Origin: Tridacna crocea
Lineage: Eukaryota > Mollusca > Bivalvia > Cardiida > Cardiidae
Direction: 5' to 3'
Assembly: GCA_943736015.1 (NCBI GenBank)
Contig: OX031065.1
Span: forward strand, 17,994,427 to 18,058,426
Length of the DNA stretch: 64,000 bases
Each line of letters begins with the position of its first letter. The first letter of the stretch is position 1. Of this stretch, positions 32,703 to 42,306 are shown one piece after another. The position numbers were made by a program, and so were the translations under genes. Below the pieces are notes generated by a model, which was not told the DNA's origin, did not search any database, and worked only from the letters and a program-made list of their open reading frames with translations.

Positions 32703-33040
32703 AATTTTGGCCTTGACCAAATTGAAAGCTTTTGCAGAAAAAGTAGAAAATGTGAGAAAGTCAGAGAAAATGCCTCTTAACTCTTTACTACATGAGAAAA
32801 TTTTGGACTGGTCCAAATTGAAAGCATTTGCAGACAACAAAATAAAGGTGATTGAAAAATTAAAATTTAGCTTTGGTAGGGTGGTTACCAGCATTTTCTC
32901 CTTTTCCCACAGTGTTTTCAAAAAGCTCCTTTCTCAGGGTCTTTAAAAGTCGGGATTGTGTGGTTAAGGGTTAACAGCATTTTCACCTTGCCTGACCATG
33001 TTTTCAGAAGCACACCTTCTCAGGATCATTACAAGATACG
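32703..33040 (-). mobile_element. MITE A cluster: fragment, deleted copy, fragment
   Basis: The middle copy (32781-32970; TTAA 32777-32780 and 32971-32974) lacks the left hairpin arm (GGTAGGGTGGTTACCAGC). It is flanked by a left fragment (32703-32760) and a right half (32975-33040). Confidence 0.7.
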
Positions 33041-33156
33041 CGAACCATGGTAACGATACATGTTTAGAGTAGCGTAGTGGATTGTCAGCCTTGGCTTGTG
33101 AAGATGAGATAGTTTGGTAAAGAGCTTTCATACTGCACAGAATCCCAGATAATTAA

Positions 33157-33368
33157 TCCTTTACCAAATAATCTTGACTTTTAATGACCCTGAGCAAGTG
33201 GGCTTTAGAAAACATGATGGCATACCTTAGAAAACATTTTGGAAGAAGGAGAAAATGCTGAAAATCATGTTTTTCTTTTTCCGCGATGTTTTCCACCCTT
33301 TCATAGACCAATAATATTGTTTTAATTTTCATTGAAGTTGTTTTCTGCAAATACTTTCAGTCTGTATG
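33157..33368 (+). mobile_element. MITE A with duplicated left core
   Basis: CTTTAGAAAACAT and CCTTAGAAAACATT stand 33 bp apart; TTAA 33153-33156. Confidence 0.65.
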
Positions 33369-33373
33369 ATTCA

Positions 33374-33528
33374 AATGATAAAATTTTGGACATGGCTGAT
33401 ATGAAGGCAATCACAGACAATGATTATATCACAAATAATGTTTTCTTTGACATTGTAGTTCACATTGTCATACAAGGAGAAAATGCTGGTTTCTAGCATT
33501 TTCTCTCTTAGGATAATTTTGTAAAGGG
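33374..33528 (-). mobile_element. MITE A, shortened, 22 bp from RBIS exon 2 acceptor
   Basis: GGAGAAAATGCTGGTTTCTAGC core; TTAA 33529-33532 directly upstream of the exon's splice region. Confidence 0.6.
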
Positions 33529-33554
33529 TTAAACAGATATATTCTTTTGTACAG

Positions 33555-33695
33555 TTGAACATTCAAGCTAAAGCAGAGAGTGCCAAGTTAAAGCAGAAAA
33601 CAGAGCAAGTCAATGAAAAGTTTGCAGCTCTTCAAGAAAATGTTAAACAGATATCAGCAAAAGACTTAAAGAAACAAAGCAGTAACCAAAAACAG
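33555..33695 (+). CDS. RBIS: RBIS coding exon 2 (47 codons)
   Basis: This exon encodes 47 residues from LNIQAKAESAKL to the SSNQKQ end, in phase 0 at both borders (acceptor TTGTACAG, donor GTATGA). It is charged, probably helical, rich in K, Q and E, and corresponds to the family segment in which NLKK-I-N leads into a helical VN-x-F stretch (VNEKF is visible here). The acceptor AG lies 22 bases after the TTAA that bounds an upstream MITE A fragment, so the branch point and pyrimidine tract are squeezed against transposon DNA. Confidence 0.86.
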
Positions 33696-33736
33696 GTATG
33701 AGCTAACAACTCTTTGTATGTTTTTACTGTATTCCA

Positions 33737-34015
33737 GGGTTAACACCTTTCTCTAAACATTCACAAGAACATACTCCGTCTTGTTCTTAAGAATTTTCTG
33801 AATTCTTAGTTGAAAGCAACACAACTTCTGACTGGCTAAACCAAAGGTTTACTACCTAGAAGTAGACTTGGAATGAAATTAACTCATTGCCAAAACACTG
33901 TCGGGAAAGGAGAAAATGCAGGTTACAAGAATATTTTCTAAATACTTCTTTCTCAGAGCCGTCAAAAGTACAGATTGTGGTAATAGGTTGAGAATGGTTG
34001 GTGAATATGAATTCT
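33737..34015. mobile_element. Palindromic GTATTCACCAA-type MITE interrupted by MITE A
   Basis: Left arm AACACCTTTCTC to GACTGGCTAAACC and right end GGTTGGTGAATATG belong to the same family as 3387-3582. A shortened MITE A copy sits between them after a TTAA at 33879. Confidence 0.45.
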
Positions 34016-34019
34016 GATA

Positions 34020-34430
34020 TCGGCCTGCCCAAAGCCACAAATTTTTATCATGGTCTCCTCCTACAAGTTTAGACTAATTTTAATGAAATTTTATGGTAAC
34101 CATCCTACCATAAGAACTTGGGCCACTACAAATTTTATTATTATTTTTCAGCTATAAAGGAGTTGTATCCCTTTGATATCTATGCCTGACCCAGTTACAG
34201 GGCAACTGGTGATGGGGGCATGCTAATCTCTGCAACATTTCTAGTTGAGACTTGATGGTTATTGTGGGTGTTCAGACTACATTGATGGAAATAGATTTTT
34301 TATCATTCTGGGAAAAGAAATACAGATTCTGCACTTTCAAGGCTGTTTTGGTCAAATTTTCTTATCGTCTCACAACATAACAGTGTAGATTCAAGATCAG
34401 GTTATTTTATTTACACTGCATGCATAAGCT
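34020..34430. other. Unassigned intron 2 stretch
   Basis: A weak hairpin-headed repeat trace (CTCCTCCTACAAGTTTAGAC) may be present near 34.05 kb. Confidence 0.35.
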
Positions 34431-34436
34431 AGTTAA

Positions 34437-34657
34437 CCCTTTCCCACACAATGATGATTTTTAACGACCCTTGGAAAAAAGCCTTTTGAAAACATTGTGG
34501 GAAAAGGAGACAATGCTGGTTACCAGCATTTTCTCCTTTTCCCACAATGTTTTCTAACCTATCAATAAACAATTGCACCATTTGACCCACATTGAAATTG
34601 TCCTCTGCAAATGCTTTCAATTTGGACAGAGCTAATATTTTGTCACCTGGTAAAGGG
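34437..34657 (+). mobile_element. MITE A, right flank TCAA
   Basis: TTAA 34433-34436 on the left, TCAA 34658-34661 on the right; 221 bp. Confidence 0.8.
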
Positions 34658-34839
34658 TCAAAACAGGGGCTACAGCTGCTAGATAAGAGAGCCAAAACAT
34701 GCCATCATGGATCTACAAGAATTTTAACTCCTTAATTAAATTGATAATATTACCATGAACAGTTATCTCCCTTAAAGAAAAGTCTGCAGCTAATATTGTC
34801 TATCACAGTTTAGTTCTTGCAAAGATTGCACTGCGGTCA

Positions 34840-34985
34840 GAATGTACAGGGGAAAAAAAGATAAAATGCTGTTAACAAGCATTTCCATAAGTTTACAATC
34901 ACAAATCATTTCACTGTAGCATCTATAGCTTTGTTGTCTGCAAAATGATTGCTTCTAATTTGGAAGAGTCTAACATTTTTACAAG
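34840..34985 (+). mobile_element. MITE A, diverged
   Basis: AAAATGCTGTTAACAAGCATTT and GTTGTCTGCAAAATG remain. Confidence 0.5.
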
Positions 34986-34991
34986 AGTGAA

Positions 34992-35211
34992 CCCATTACC
35001 ACACAATCCCTACTTTTGATGCCCATCAGAAACAAGCCTTTAGTAAACATTGTTGGAAAAGGAGAAAATGCTGGTAACCAGCATTTTCTCCTTTTCCCAC
35101 AATGTTTTCTACCTTTCACAAATCAATTTCAAATTTTCGGTCACTTTTATTTTGTCGTCTGCAAATGCTTTCAACTTGGACAAACCTAAAATTTTATCGT
35201 TTGGTAATGAG
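34992..35211 (+). mobile_element. MITE A, CCCATTACC subfamily
   Basis: Left flank TGAA, right TTAA 35212-35215. Confidence 0.8.
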
Positions 35212-35267
35212 TTAATAGAATAAGCACTAAGCAAATGCAGAAAACATATTGTATGTTGTTCAAATGT

Positions 35268-35396
35268 AGGGCTATGTCTTTGAATGGAAAGAAACTCTAA
35301 TAGGAAAAATAGAATTAGCTGGAAACCAGGATTTTCTCCTTTACCTCGTTTTCAATTTTCAAAGGGTCATTTTGACCTAGGGACTGTGATACAGGG
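35268..35396 (-). mobile_element. MITE A right part, decayed
   Basis: AGCTGGAAACCAGGATTTTC core; TTAA 35397-35400. Confidence 0.5.
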
Positions 35397-35435
35397 TTAA
35401 AGAGTGTGGTCACTATTTGTTAAAGTTTTTTGTTT

Positions 35436-36969
35436 TTAGCTCACCTGAGCACAACATGCTCAAGGGAAGCTTTTAGGATCACCCGTCGTCCGTTGTGAGT
35501 CGTCAACAATTCTTTAAACATCAACTCCTCCTAAACCACTGGGCCAATTTGGACCAAACTTGGCAGGAATGTTCCTTGGGAGGTCCTCTTAAAAATTTGT
35601 TCACAGAATTTGATTCCATCAAAAACTCTGGTTGTCATGGCAACCAAATGGAATTTTTTAGCAAATTCTTTAAAAATCTTCTCTGAAACCACTGGTCAGA
35701 TTTTGAAATAATTTCACAGAGATGTTCCTTGGATGACCCTTTTCAAAAATTATTCGTGAAATTTTGATTCGTCAAAAAATGTGGCTCTGGTGAATAGGGG
35801 CTACTTGCACTAACAGAAATGAAGGAATTCTTTAAAAATCTTCTTCTCTGAAAAGGCTGGACCCTTTTCAAAAAATTTTCGGGAAATTGTGATTGGTCAG
35901 GAAACATGGCTCTTGTGAATGGGGGCTACTTGGGAAATGAAGAAATTCTTAAAAATTCTTCTTCTCTGAAACGATTGGTTAGATTTTGAAAAAAATTTCA
36001 CAGAGTTGTTCCTTTGGTGACCCTTTTCAAAAACTGTACATATAATTTTAATTGGTCAAGAAACATAGGTCACTGAATGGGGGCTACTTGCACTATACAG
36101 AAATGAAGAAATTCTTAAAAATTCTTCTTCTCTGAAACTGCTTGTCAGATTTCGCAATAAGTTCTCAGGGATGTTCTTTGGGTGACCCTTTTCAAAAATT
36201 GTTTGCAAAATTTTGATTGGTCAAGAAACATGGCTCTGGTGAATGGGGGCTACTTGCACTATACAGAAATGAAGAAATTCTTGAAAATTCTTCTTCTCTG
36301 AAACGTCTAGACAGATTTTGAAATAATTTCACAGAGTTTTTCCTTGGGTGATCCTTTTCAAAATTGTTTGTGAAATTTTGATCCGTCAAGAAACATGGCT
36401 CTGGTGAATGGGGGCTACTTGCACTATATGGAAATGAAGAAATTCTTGAAAATTCTTCTTCTCTGAAACCCGTAGTCAGATTTTAAAATAATCTGACAGA
36501 GATGTTCCTTGGGTGACCCTTTTCATAAACTGCACATATCATTTTGATTGGTCTAGAAAAAAGGCTCTTGTGAATGGGGGCTACCTGCAGTATACGGACA
36601 TGATGAAACTCTTGAAAATTCTCTTTCTCTGAAACCCCTATTCAGATTTTAAAAGAAATTTTCCGAAATGTTCCTTGGGTGACCCTTTTCAAAACTTGTT
36701 CGTAAATTTTGATCCATCAAGAAACATGGCTCTCATGGATTGGGGCAACTTGCTCTTATACAGAAATGAAGAATTCTTAAAAATTCTTCTTTTTGAAACT
36801 GATGGTCAGATTTTGAAATGACTTTTACAGGACTGGTGACCTTTTGAAAATTGCTTGGCAAAATTATAAATTTGGTTCCAATGTTTCAATACCTCAAAAA
36901 AAAAAATAGGCTATGGTCATCTCAAAAATTCAGGTGAGCGATCCAGGGGCATCATGGCCCTCTTCTTTC
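35436..36969 (+). repeat. Hairpin-headed repeat, AGCTCACC type, 1.5 kb, in RBIS intron 2
   Basis: Head AGCTCACCTGAGCACAACATG, then CGTCCGTTG, a GTTGTCATGGCAACC segment, a 165-bp tandem array, and the 3' end GGGGCATCATGGCCCTCTTC. It stops about eight bases before the splice acceptor of RBIS exon 3. Confidence 0.7.
35660..36830 (+). repeat. Tandem array, about seven units of 165 bp
   Basis: GGGGGCTACTTGC recurs at roughly 35807, 35921, 36079, 36245, 36410, 36576 and 36741. The second spacing is short by about 50 bp, the rest are 158-166. Confidence 0.8.
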
Positions 36970-36977
36970 TTTTTCAG

Positions 36978-37046
36978 AAACCTAATGATGGCCCCTCAAC
37001 TTCTGTTGATATGGATGCAGCTGCCCTGGACTTTTCTAAATTATGA
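36978..37046 (+). CDS. RBIS: RBIS coding exon 3, C-terminus and stop
   Basis: The last 22 codons begin KPNDGPSTSVDMD, end LDFSKL and finish with TGA. The DMDAAALDF stretch matches the acidic-hydrophobic VDEAT-like tail of the family. Its acceptor (TTTTTCAG) is fused to the 3' end of a hairpin-headed repeat (GGCCCTCTTCTTTC), which seems to supply part of the pyrimidine tract. The downstream 200 bases are AT-rich without an unambiguous polyadenylation signal. Confidence 0.85.
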   Translation, partial: KPNDGPSTSVDMDAAALDFSKL

Positions 37047-37261
37047 CATCTATATTATACCTACATGGTAGATTGTAATGAACTTTTTTTATTACTCTTG
37101 TTCATGAAGAAAATTTTTATTGTATTGGCATAAAAAAATACAAAGCTTTCAAAAACAAAAACAGAGAAATTGGGCAAACTCAGAAGCTTTTGTTAACCAC
37201 AATGTTTTCTTTATATAGAATCTATATAATTATATATAGCAAATGTTTTCTGAATCCTGAA

Positions 37262-37333
37262 AGTTGTTAAGAAGTGGGTTAGAAAGCATGGTGGGATAAG
37301 GAGAAAGTGTTGGTAACCAGCATTTTCTCTTTT
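37262..37333 (+). mobile_element. MITE A fragment cut by a hairpin-headed repeat
   Basis: GGTGGGATAAGGAGAAAG to CCAGCATTTTCTC, then TTTTTAGTTCCACTGG begins. Confidence 0.55.
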
Positions 37334-38065
37334 TTAGTTCCACTGGATGAAGGCCAGCGGGCTTATGTCATGGGCCGGTGTCCGTCCGTCTGTCTGTCCG
37401 TCAGTAAGTGCATGCGTGTGTTAACTTTCATTTCAAACAGCTTATCTGAAACTACCCATCCAAATTTGATAAAACTTCACAGAAATGATCCTGCCATGGT
37501 CCTCTTCAGAATTTCTTGAAAGAAATTGATTCCATCGAAAACTCTGGTTGCGATGGCAACAAAACTGGAAAAAAATAACATTTTTAGCTCCACTGGCCGA
37601 AGGCCAGCGAGCTGTTGTCATGGCGTTGTGTCCGTCATGCGTCCATCTGTCTGTTCGTTTGTGCGTGCGTCCGTAAACTTTTTCTGTAAAAAACTTCTCC
37701 TCAGAAACTATTGACTGGATTTTTACCAAATTTCAAAGGAATGTTCCTTAGGTAGTCCTCTTTCAAATTACTTCAAATAATTGTGTTCCATGAAGAATTC
37801 TGGTTGCCATGGCAACCAAAGTTAAAAAACATTTAAAAATCTTCTCCCAAACCGCTAATTGGATAGCATTATTTTTTTTCCAGGAATGTTCCTTAGATAG
37901 AGGTCTACAGAATTCCTTAAAAAAAAAAGGAAGATCCATCAAAAAACATGGCTTTTATGGGAGACTTGTTTTCCTTTTATGGTATAAAGTAAAATCTTTG
38001 AAAAATTTCTTCTCTCAAACTACTTGTTTTGATTTCATTGTTGTATTGCAGGTTAGTTCCAATGG
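37334..38065 (+). repeat. Two nested hairpin-headed repeats, AGCTCCACTGGCC type
   Basis: Heads at 37336 (AGTTCCACTGGATGAAGGCC) and 37587 (AGCTCCACTGGCCGAAGGCC), each followed by a TGTCCGTC run. Both bodies contain GTTGCNATGGCAAC. Confidence 0.65.
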
Positions 38066-38072
38066 TGGTAAG

Positions 38073-38292
38073 TCTTTACCATACAATCCTGACTTTTAAC
38101 AACCCTAAAGAAGAAGTCTTTGGAAAACACTCTTGGAATAGGAGAAAATGCTGGTAATCAGCATTTTCTCCTTTTCCCTAAGTGTTTTCTACTCTATCAA
38201 AGAGAGAAATCATCAATTCATCAATGTTTAATTTGTTGTCTGCAAATGCTTTCAGTTTGGTCACATCCTAAATTTTGTTATTTGGTAAAGAG
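38073..38292 (+). mobile_element. MITE A, full length
   Basis: Right TTAA 38293-38296; core centre GGTAATCAGC has one mismatch. Confidence 0.75.
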
Positions 38293-38459
38293 TTAAAGAT
38301 GGTTGCTTTACATGATCTATAATCCTTTTCATATAAAACAAGAGAACCTCTGCACTTTGATTAGTTCAGGTAAAGGTTTGTTGACCTGCTGGTGACCTAG
38401 TACAAAGAGGGACAGGGCTTTACTGTTGTGATAAGGCATTTTGTTATCCAATCAAACTG

Positions 38460-38639
38460 ATCCCTGACAAGGAAGACTTTAGAAAACATTGTGGGAAAAG
38501 GAGAAAATGCTGGTAACCTTTTCCCACAATGTTATCTACCCTTCACAAAACAACTTTCAAATTTTCAGTCACTTTTATTTTTTCATCTACAAATGCTTTC
38601 CATTTGGACAACCCTAAAATGTTGTCGTTTGGTAATGAG
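38460..38639 (+). mobile_element. MITE A lacking part of the right hairpin arm
   Basis: GCTGGTAACC joins TTTTCCCACAATG; TTAA 38640-38643 shared with the next copy. Confidence 0.7.
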
Positions 38640-38643
38640 TTAA

Positions 38644-38862
38644 CTATAACCAGAGGACAAAATTTTTATAACTGGCCATAATTGAAAGATGTTGCAGACA
38701 ACATAATAAATCTTCAAATTATTAAAACTTGTATCAAAAAGGGTAGAAATTATTGTGTAAAACTAAGAAAATGCAGGTAACTTTTATTTTCTTCTTTTCT
38801 CAGAATGTTTTTCATAGCTTTTTTTCTTTAGTGACCTAAAATGCAGGAATGAATGGTAATTG
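38644..38862 (-). mobile_element. MITE A, diverged
   Basis: Tail-to-tail with the previous one; TTAA 38863-38866. Confidence 0.6.
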
Positions 38863-38879
38863 TTAAAAACTTCTCTTCA

Positions 38880-39440
38880 CCGTTACAGAAAAATCAGGCC
38901 TGTGGAGCGATACAGGCGCTCAAGCAACCTCTATTTACTAATATCTCGTTCAGTTTTTGTCTAACTTTCATGAAACTTCATGGTTGTATCTTGTTTTACA
39001 AGTTTCAGCATGTGCCCTCGTTATTTTCAATCTATGAATTATTAATGCGCAAATACCTCTTTACTGGTTTCTCAATTTGAGGCTGCATCACGGAAAAAGG
39101 GGACTTCACTGAAAAAATTGTTTTTCACTAGCATCTCCTACATGGGTGCTCAAAACTTTGTGAAATTTCAAAAATCTGAACTTGTTGGAATGTTGCCCAG
39201 GTACCTCTCTTCTGGTTTCTGAATTTCAGGCTGCATCACGGAAAAAGGGGGCTTCATGTAAAAACTCGTTTTATGTAATATTTACTACATGACTGCTCAA
39301 AATTTTATGAAATTTCAAATTTTGAATTATTATTCAAAAATGCCACAAACCACACACCTGTTGTATTTATTTCAATGATGCATTATTGTCTTATGGGAAA
39401 AGGTGGCTTAAAGGGGGCCTAGTGGGCTTATTGTCCTCTA
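38880..39440 (+). repeat. Body of a GGCTGCATCA-type repeat
   Basis: Two GGCTGCATCACGGAAAAAG units match the body of the 9.9-kb repeat. The head (GAGCGATACAGGCGCTC) is a different short hairpin. Confidence 0.5.
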
Positions 39441-39467
39441 CAAGTGTCTGACATCCTTTGAAAATTG

Positions 39468-39870
39468 TCATTTCAACAAATTAAATGTCATCCAAATACT
39501 GAGATATGTCTTGGAATGGATAGAAAAGATTGTGAGAAAAGCAGAAAATGCTAATTACCAGCATTTTTCTCCTTTTTCCTCATTGTTTAAAAGCCTTCAT
39601 CCACTTAGTTAACCCTTTACCCCATAAGGTATTTCTATTGTATCTCTAATTGACCCTAAATAACAGCAAGGATGAACCCATTTCTTCTGTGTATATGATA
39701 CCTTTTGAAAGTGTAGAAAACATTGTGGCAAAAGGTGAAATTGCTCGTCACGAGCGATTTCACCTTTTGCCGCAATGTTTTCCAAAGGCTTCTACAAGCA
39801 ATGTGTTGAAATGAGTATCTATGGAGTAAAGGGTTAATAAAACAGGGGATTATGTGGTAAAAGTTAAATA
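39468..39870 (-). mobile_element. MITE A copy split by MITE B
   Basis: The MITE A ends at TTATGTGGTAAAAG; MITE B occupies 39613-39833. The paralogue at 60134-60340 has no MITE B. Confidence 0.7.
39613..39833 (+). mobile_element. MITE B, full length
   Basis: 221 bp; TTAA 39609-39612 and 39834-39837. The matching unoccupied site is GGGTTAATAAAAC at 60305-60317. Confidence 0.9.
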
Positions 39871-39949
39871 CCTGCTGGCACAGTTGATTGTTTTGATTGT
39901 ATGGTGTTTAGAGTCTGAGCCACTTTCAATATTATTTCTGTTACGTCGC

Positions 39950-40262
39950 AATGGCCAGTTCACCTATCCATGCTTTCCTGGAGTCTCTTTTACCAGTACT
40001 CTACACAGATTTCTTTCCATTGGCTGCTTTCCCACATAACCATCATCAGGACAATAGCCAGTGTTTGGAGCATAATGAGGCTAAACTAAAATGGCAGTAC
40101 AATAAATCACCTAACCATTTTAGTTCGACTGAATAATGATTCCTGTGGCAATGACTATCAGTAATCCCCTAAAAGAAATTGGTCGAGCCAGGGATCAAAC
40201 CCACGACCTTTTGTTCCCAAGTCCTGCATGCTACCGAATGAGCTACCAGGGCTTGGCTTCCC
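39950..40262 (-). mobile_element. tRNA-derived SINE
   Basis: On the minus strand a tRNA-like head shows an A-box-like TAGCTCATTCGGTAG and a B-box-like GGGTTTGATCC, followed by a body with GGGAAAGCAGCCAATGG. Paralogues: 60415-60670 and, more diverged, 52060-52310 and 62085-62350. Confidence 0.65.
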
Positions 40263-40267
40263 TTAGG

Positions 40268-40390
40268 TATAAAGCTTTTGAAAAAATTATGGGAAAAGAG
40301 AAAAATGCGGACCTACATGTTATACATATAACCATCCCTTGATCTATATTTGTCAGTTGCAAATACTGTCAACATATTTTGTTAGTTAGA
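40268..40390 (+). mobile_element. MITE A remnant
   Basis: AAGCTTTTGAAAAAATTATGG and GTCAGTTGCAAATACTG; shared with 60685-60835. Confidence 0.45.
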
Positions 40391-40474
40391 ATATTAGCTT
40401 CAGGTTCAAGAAAAGTGAAAATGTAAACACTGAGTTACTTTTTTAAACAGGAATACAAATTTACTGTGTTTTAA

Positions 40475-40696
40475 CCCTTTTCCAAACAATCCCTGGTTTT
40501 TATGTGCCTGAGATAGAAGCCTTTTGAAAACATTGTGGGAAAAGGAGAAAATGCTTGTAACCAGCATTTTCTTCTTTTCCCACAATGTTTTCTACCCGTC
40601 ACAAAACAAATTTCAATTTTTCAGTCACTTTTATTTTGTCATCTGCAAATGATTTCAATTTGGACCAGCCAAAAAATATTGTCCTTTGGTAAAGGG
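40475..40696 (+). mobile_element. MITE A, full length
   Basis: TTAA 40471-40474 and 40697-40700; a corresponding copy is at 61167-61386 in the duplicate. Confidence 0.85.
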
Positions 40697-40762
40697 TTAA
40701 TAATGATTTTTAAGCAATCACACACAGAGAACTTAATATTTTTGTTAAATACATGTATACAT

Positions 40763-41280
40763 CACACTGGAGAGACATTACGAACTTGTTCCTGGTCAAC
40801 GTTACTGTCCCTGTCAATTTTACGTACCCGTTCGAGTAAAAAACATAGCTGCGCCCACAAGATTACACAAGGTAAGCACAAAAACATAATTTTTTTAACA
40901 TGTTATTGAATAGATATGCAGTTGCAGGTTGTCGCACGGAATGTCTGGGATGTCAGTGCACGTTAATCTCTAGTTCTTTTGGTGGTTAATCGTTTGTTGA
41001 AGACGTTTAACCCATTACCACACAATCCCTACTTTTGACGCCCCTGAGAAAGAAGCCTTTTGAAAACACTGTAGGAAAAGGAGAAAATGCTGGTAACCAG
41101 CATTTTCTCCTTTTCCCACAGTGTTTTCTACCCTTCCCAGAACAAATTTCAATTTTTCAGTCAACCTTATTTTGTCGTCTGCAAATGCTTTCAATTTGGA
41201 CCGGTCTAAAATTTTCTCGTGTGGTAAAGAGTTAATCCAACAAAGTTTCGCCGGGGACTACGATTTCTGAAAAAACACTA
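40763..41280 (+). repeat. Left terminal inverted repeat of the 10.6-kb element
   Basis: The arm aligns with the reverse complement of 51060-51376. It is interrupted at 41007 by a full MITE A copy that is missing from the other arm. After the MITE, similarity resumes (TTAATCCAACAAA). The putative start codon present in the right arm is ATA here. Confidence 0.75.
41011..41231 (+). mobile_element. MITE A with a natural empty site in the window
   Basis: 221 bp between TTAA 41007-41010 and 41232-41235. The inverted paralogue reads GACGTTTAATCCAACA across 51137-51122 with a single TTAA and no MITE. Confidence 0.92.
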
Positions 41281-41792
41281 CTTGGAGTCTCCAAAAACCC
41301 TTGTAAAACATATACACTCAATATTCTGAAGTGTGTGCCGTGTCAGATGACCAATACAGTGATTATCCTCAGCACTATAAACCGATAAAAAATCAAATTG
41401 CAGTTATTCAGGGATATTTTGCCATTTTTAAATTACAACGTAAGATGCTCCTACAGTCAATACAACGATTCAGCTTCTGAGCTGAAAATACGGTAAGCGT
41501 ATGGGTTTGTGTTACAGTGAACAATTTTGTTATTAAGTTGGTCAAGATTCTATATTAATCATCGAAGTCACAGTCGTAGTGTAGTTAAATAAATACTTGA
41601 ATGGAAGTACAATTCTACAACACATTGAATTCTTCTTTCTATCAATAGGCCTAATGTTACTAGGCATGTTCAGGCGATCTCGGGTTCTCTGTTTCTATCC
41701 CCAATTTTATCAAGCTGGCAGAATCAGACACCCATCGTGAAGAGAGAGAGAGAGAGGGGTATCATTAGGTAGACTGGTCCTTGAACATACAG
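41238..41792. other. Internal unassigned part of the 10.6-kb element
   Basis: No repeat recognised beyond a (GA)n run at 41740-41755; ends at the THAP-like exon. Confidence 0.4.
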
Positions 41793-41900
41793 AAAATTGA
41801 CCTGAAGAGAAAAGTCTTGATCCACTTCCCCCTGCACGGAATGCACAAGCTGACCTGGGCAGATTCTTTCCGCAGATGCATTAAGCCCCCTTTCCACAGA
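41793..41900 (+). CDS. Candidate THAP zinc-finger exon in the 10.6-kb element
   Basis: A 108-bp segment lies between an acceptor-like ATACAG and a donor-like AGA|GTATCG, phase 0 at both ends. Its peptide includes VLIHFPLHG, then L-T-W and FRR followed by KPPFHR. That order (aromatic-F-P, L-xx-W, RR, KP) is the middle of the THAP DNA-binding domain before its C-x2-H pair. A minus-strand peptide in the right terminal repeat (51184-51234) begins MSRCAVDGC, matching the first C-x4-C of THAP. THAP fingers occur in P-type and Kolobok transposons and in host genes. The C-x2-H exon was not found, so this is partial or decayed. Confidence 0.42.
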
Positions 41901-42306
41901 GTATCGCTAATCAATATTTTTAAAAATATTAAATATCAATATATATTTAGATATTCAGATATTAATAGTTACCTTTAGGTGTGCCGCTTACAAGGCATAC
42001 GAATGGTTGGTCGTTGATGATCATTATTATTAAATCATATTCACAAAAACGAGTCTCTTGATGACGATATCGAAGATGGTATTTATAATAGTTATGGATC
42101 TTCTGCAAGATAGTTATGATAGATATCCTTTGCATGATACCGTCTGTCATCAAGTTCTTCATCTATATCACAGGAATTTGACATTCTATAACCAAAACAA
42201 ATGATCAAATATGAAAAAAATATCTCCCTATATAATGTAAACAGAAGGACTGCAACGCCTCGATTGTCTCATTCAAAATCCTAGAAATGCGCCCAACTGT
42301 CTCGTA
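41901..42306. other. Unassigned, 10.6-kb element interior
   Basis: AT-rich; no further THAP exon was found. Confidence 0.4.

Larger units (their letters stand above)
29796..37046 (+). other. RBIS: RBIS gene span (coding part)
   Basis: This is the only host gene I recognise. Three exons with consensus GT/AG borders and phase-0 junctions join into a 105-residue basic protein of the RBIS (C8orf59) family, whose human member is about 100 residues and acts in ribosomal subunit biogenesis in the nucleolus. The introns are about 3.64 and 3.28 kb and are filled with MITE and hairpin-headed repeats. The first visible exon starts at an acceptor (TTTCAG) 12 bases before the ATG, so at least one upstream 5'-UTR exon should exist; I could not locate it or the promoter. 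No clean AATAAA was found after the stop. Confidence 0.85.
39480..40757 (+). repeat. Segmental duplication, copy A, left part
   Basis: Colinear with about 60155-61440. Differences are a MITE B at 39613 only here and a minus MITE A at 60892 only there. Continues beyond the 10.6-kb insertion at 51377. Confidence 0.8.

Noticed and set aside
40167..40255. Functional tRNA gene
   Set aside because: A- and B-box-like words are present, but the cloverleaf is imperfect, it is repeated with a shared SINE body, and copies have diverged.
40740..40830. C2H2 zinc-finger linker (HTGE) in the CATCACACTGGAGAGAC segment
   Set aside because: The HTGE reading is coincidental with the element terminus; no Cys/His pairs follow and the mirror copy reads differently in that frame.
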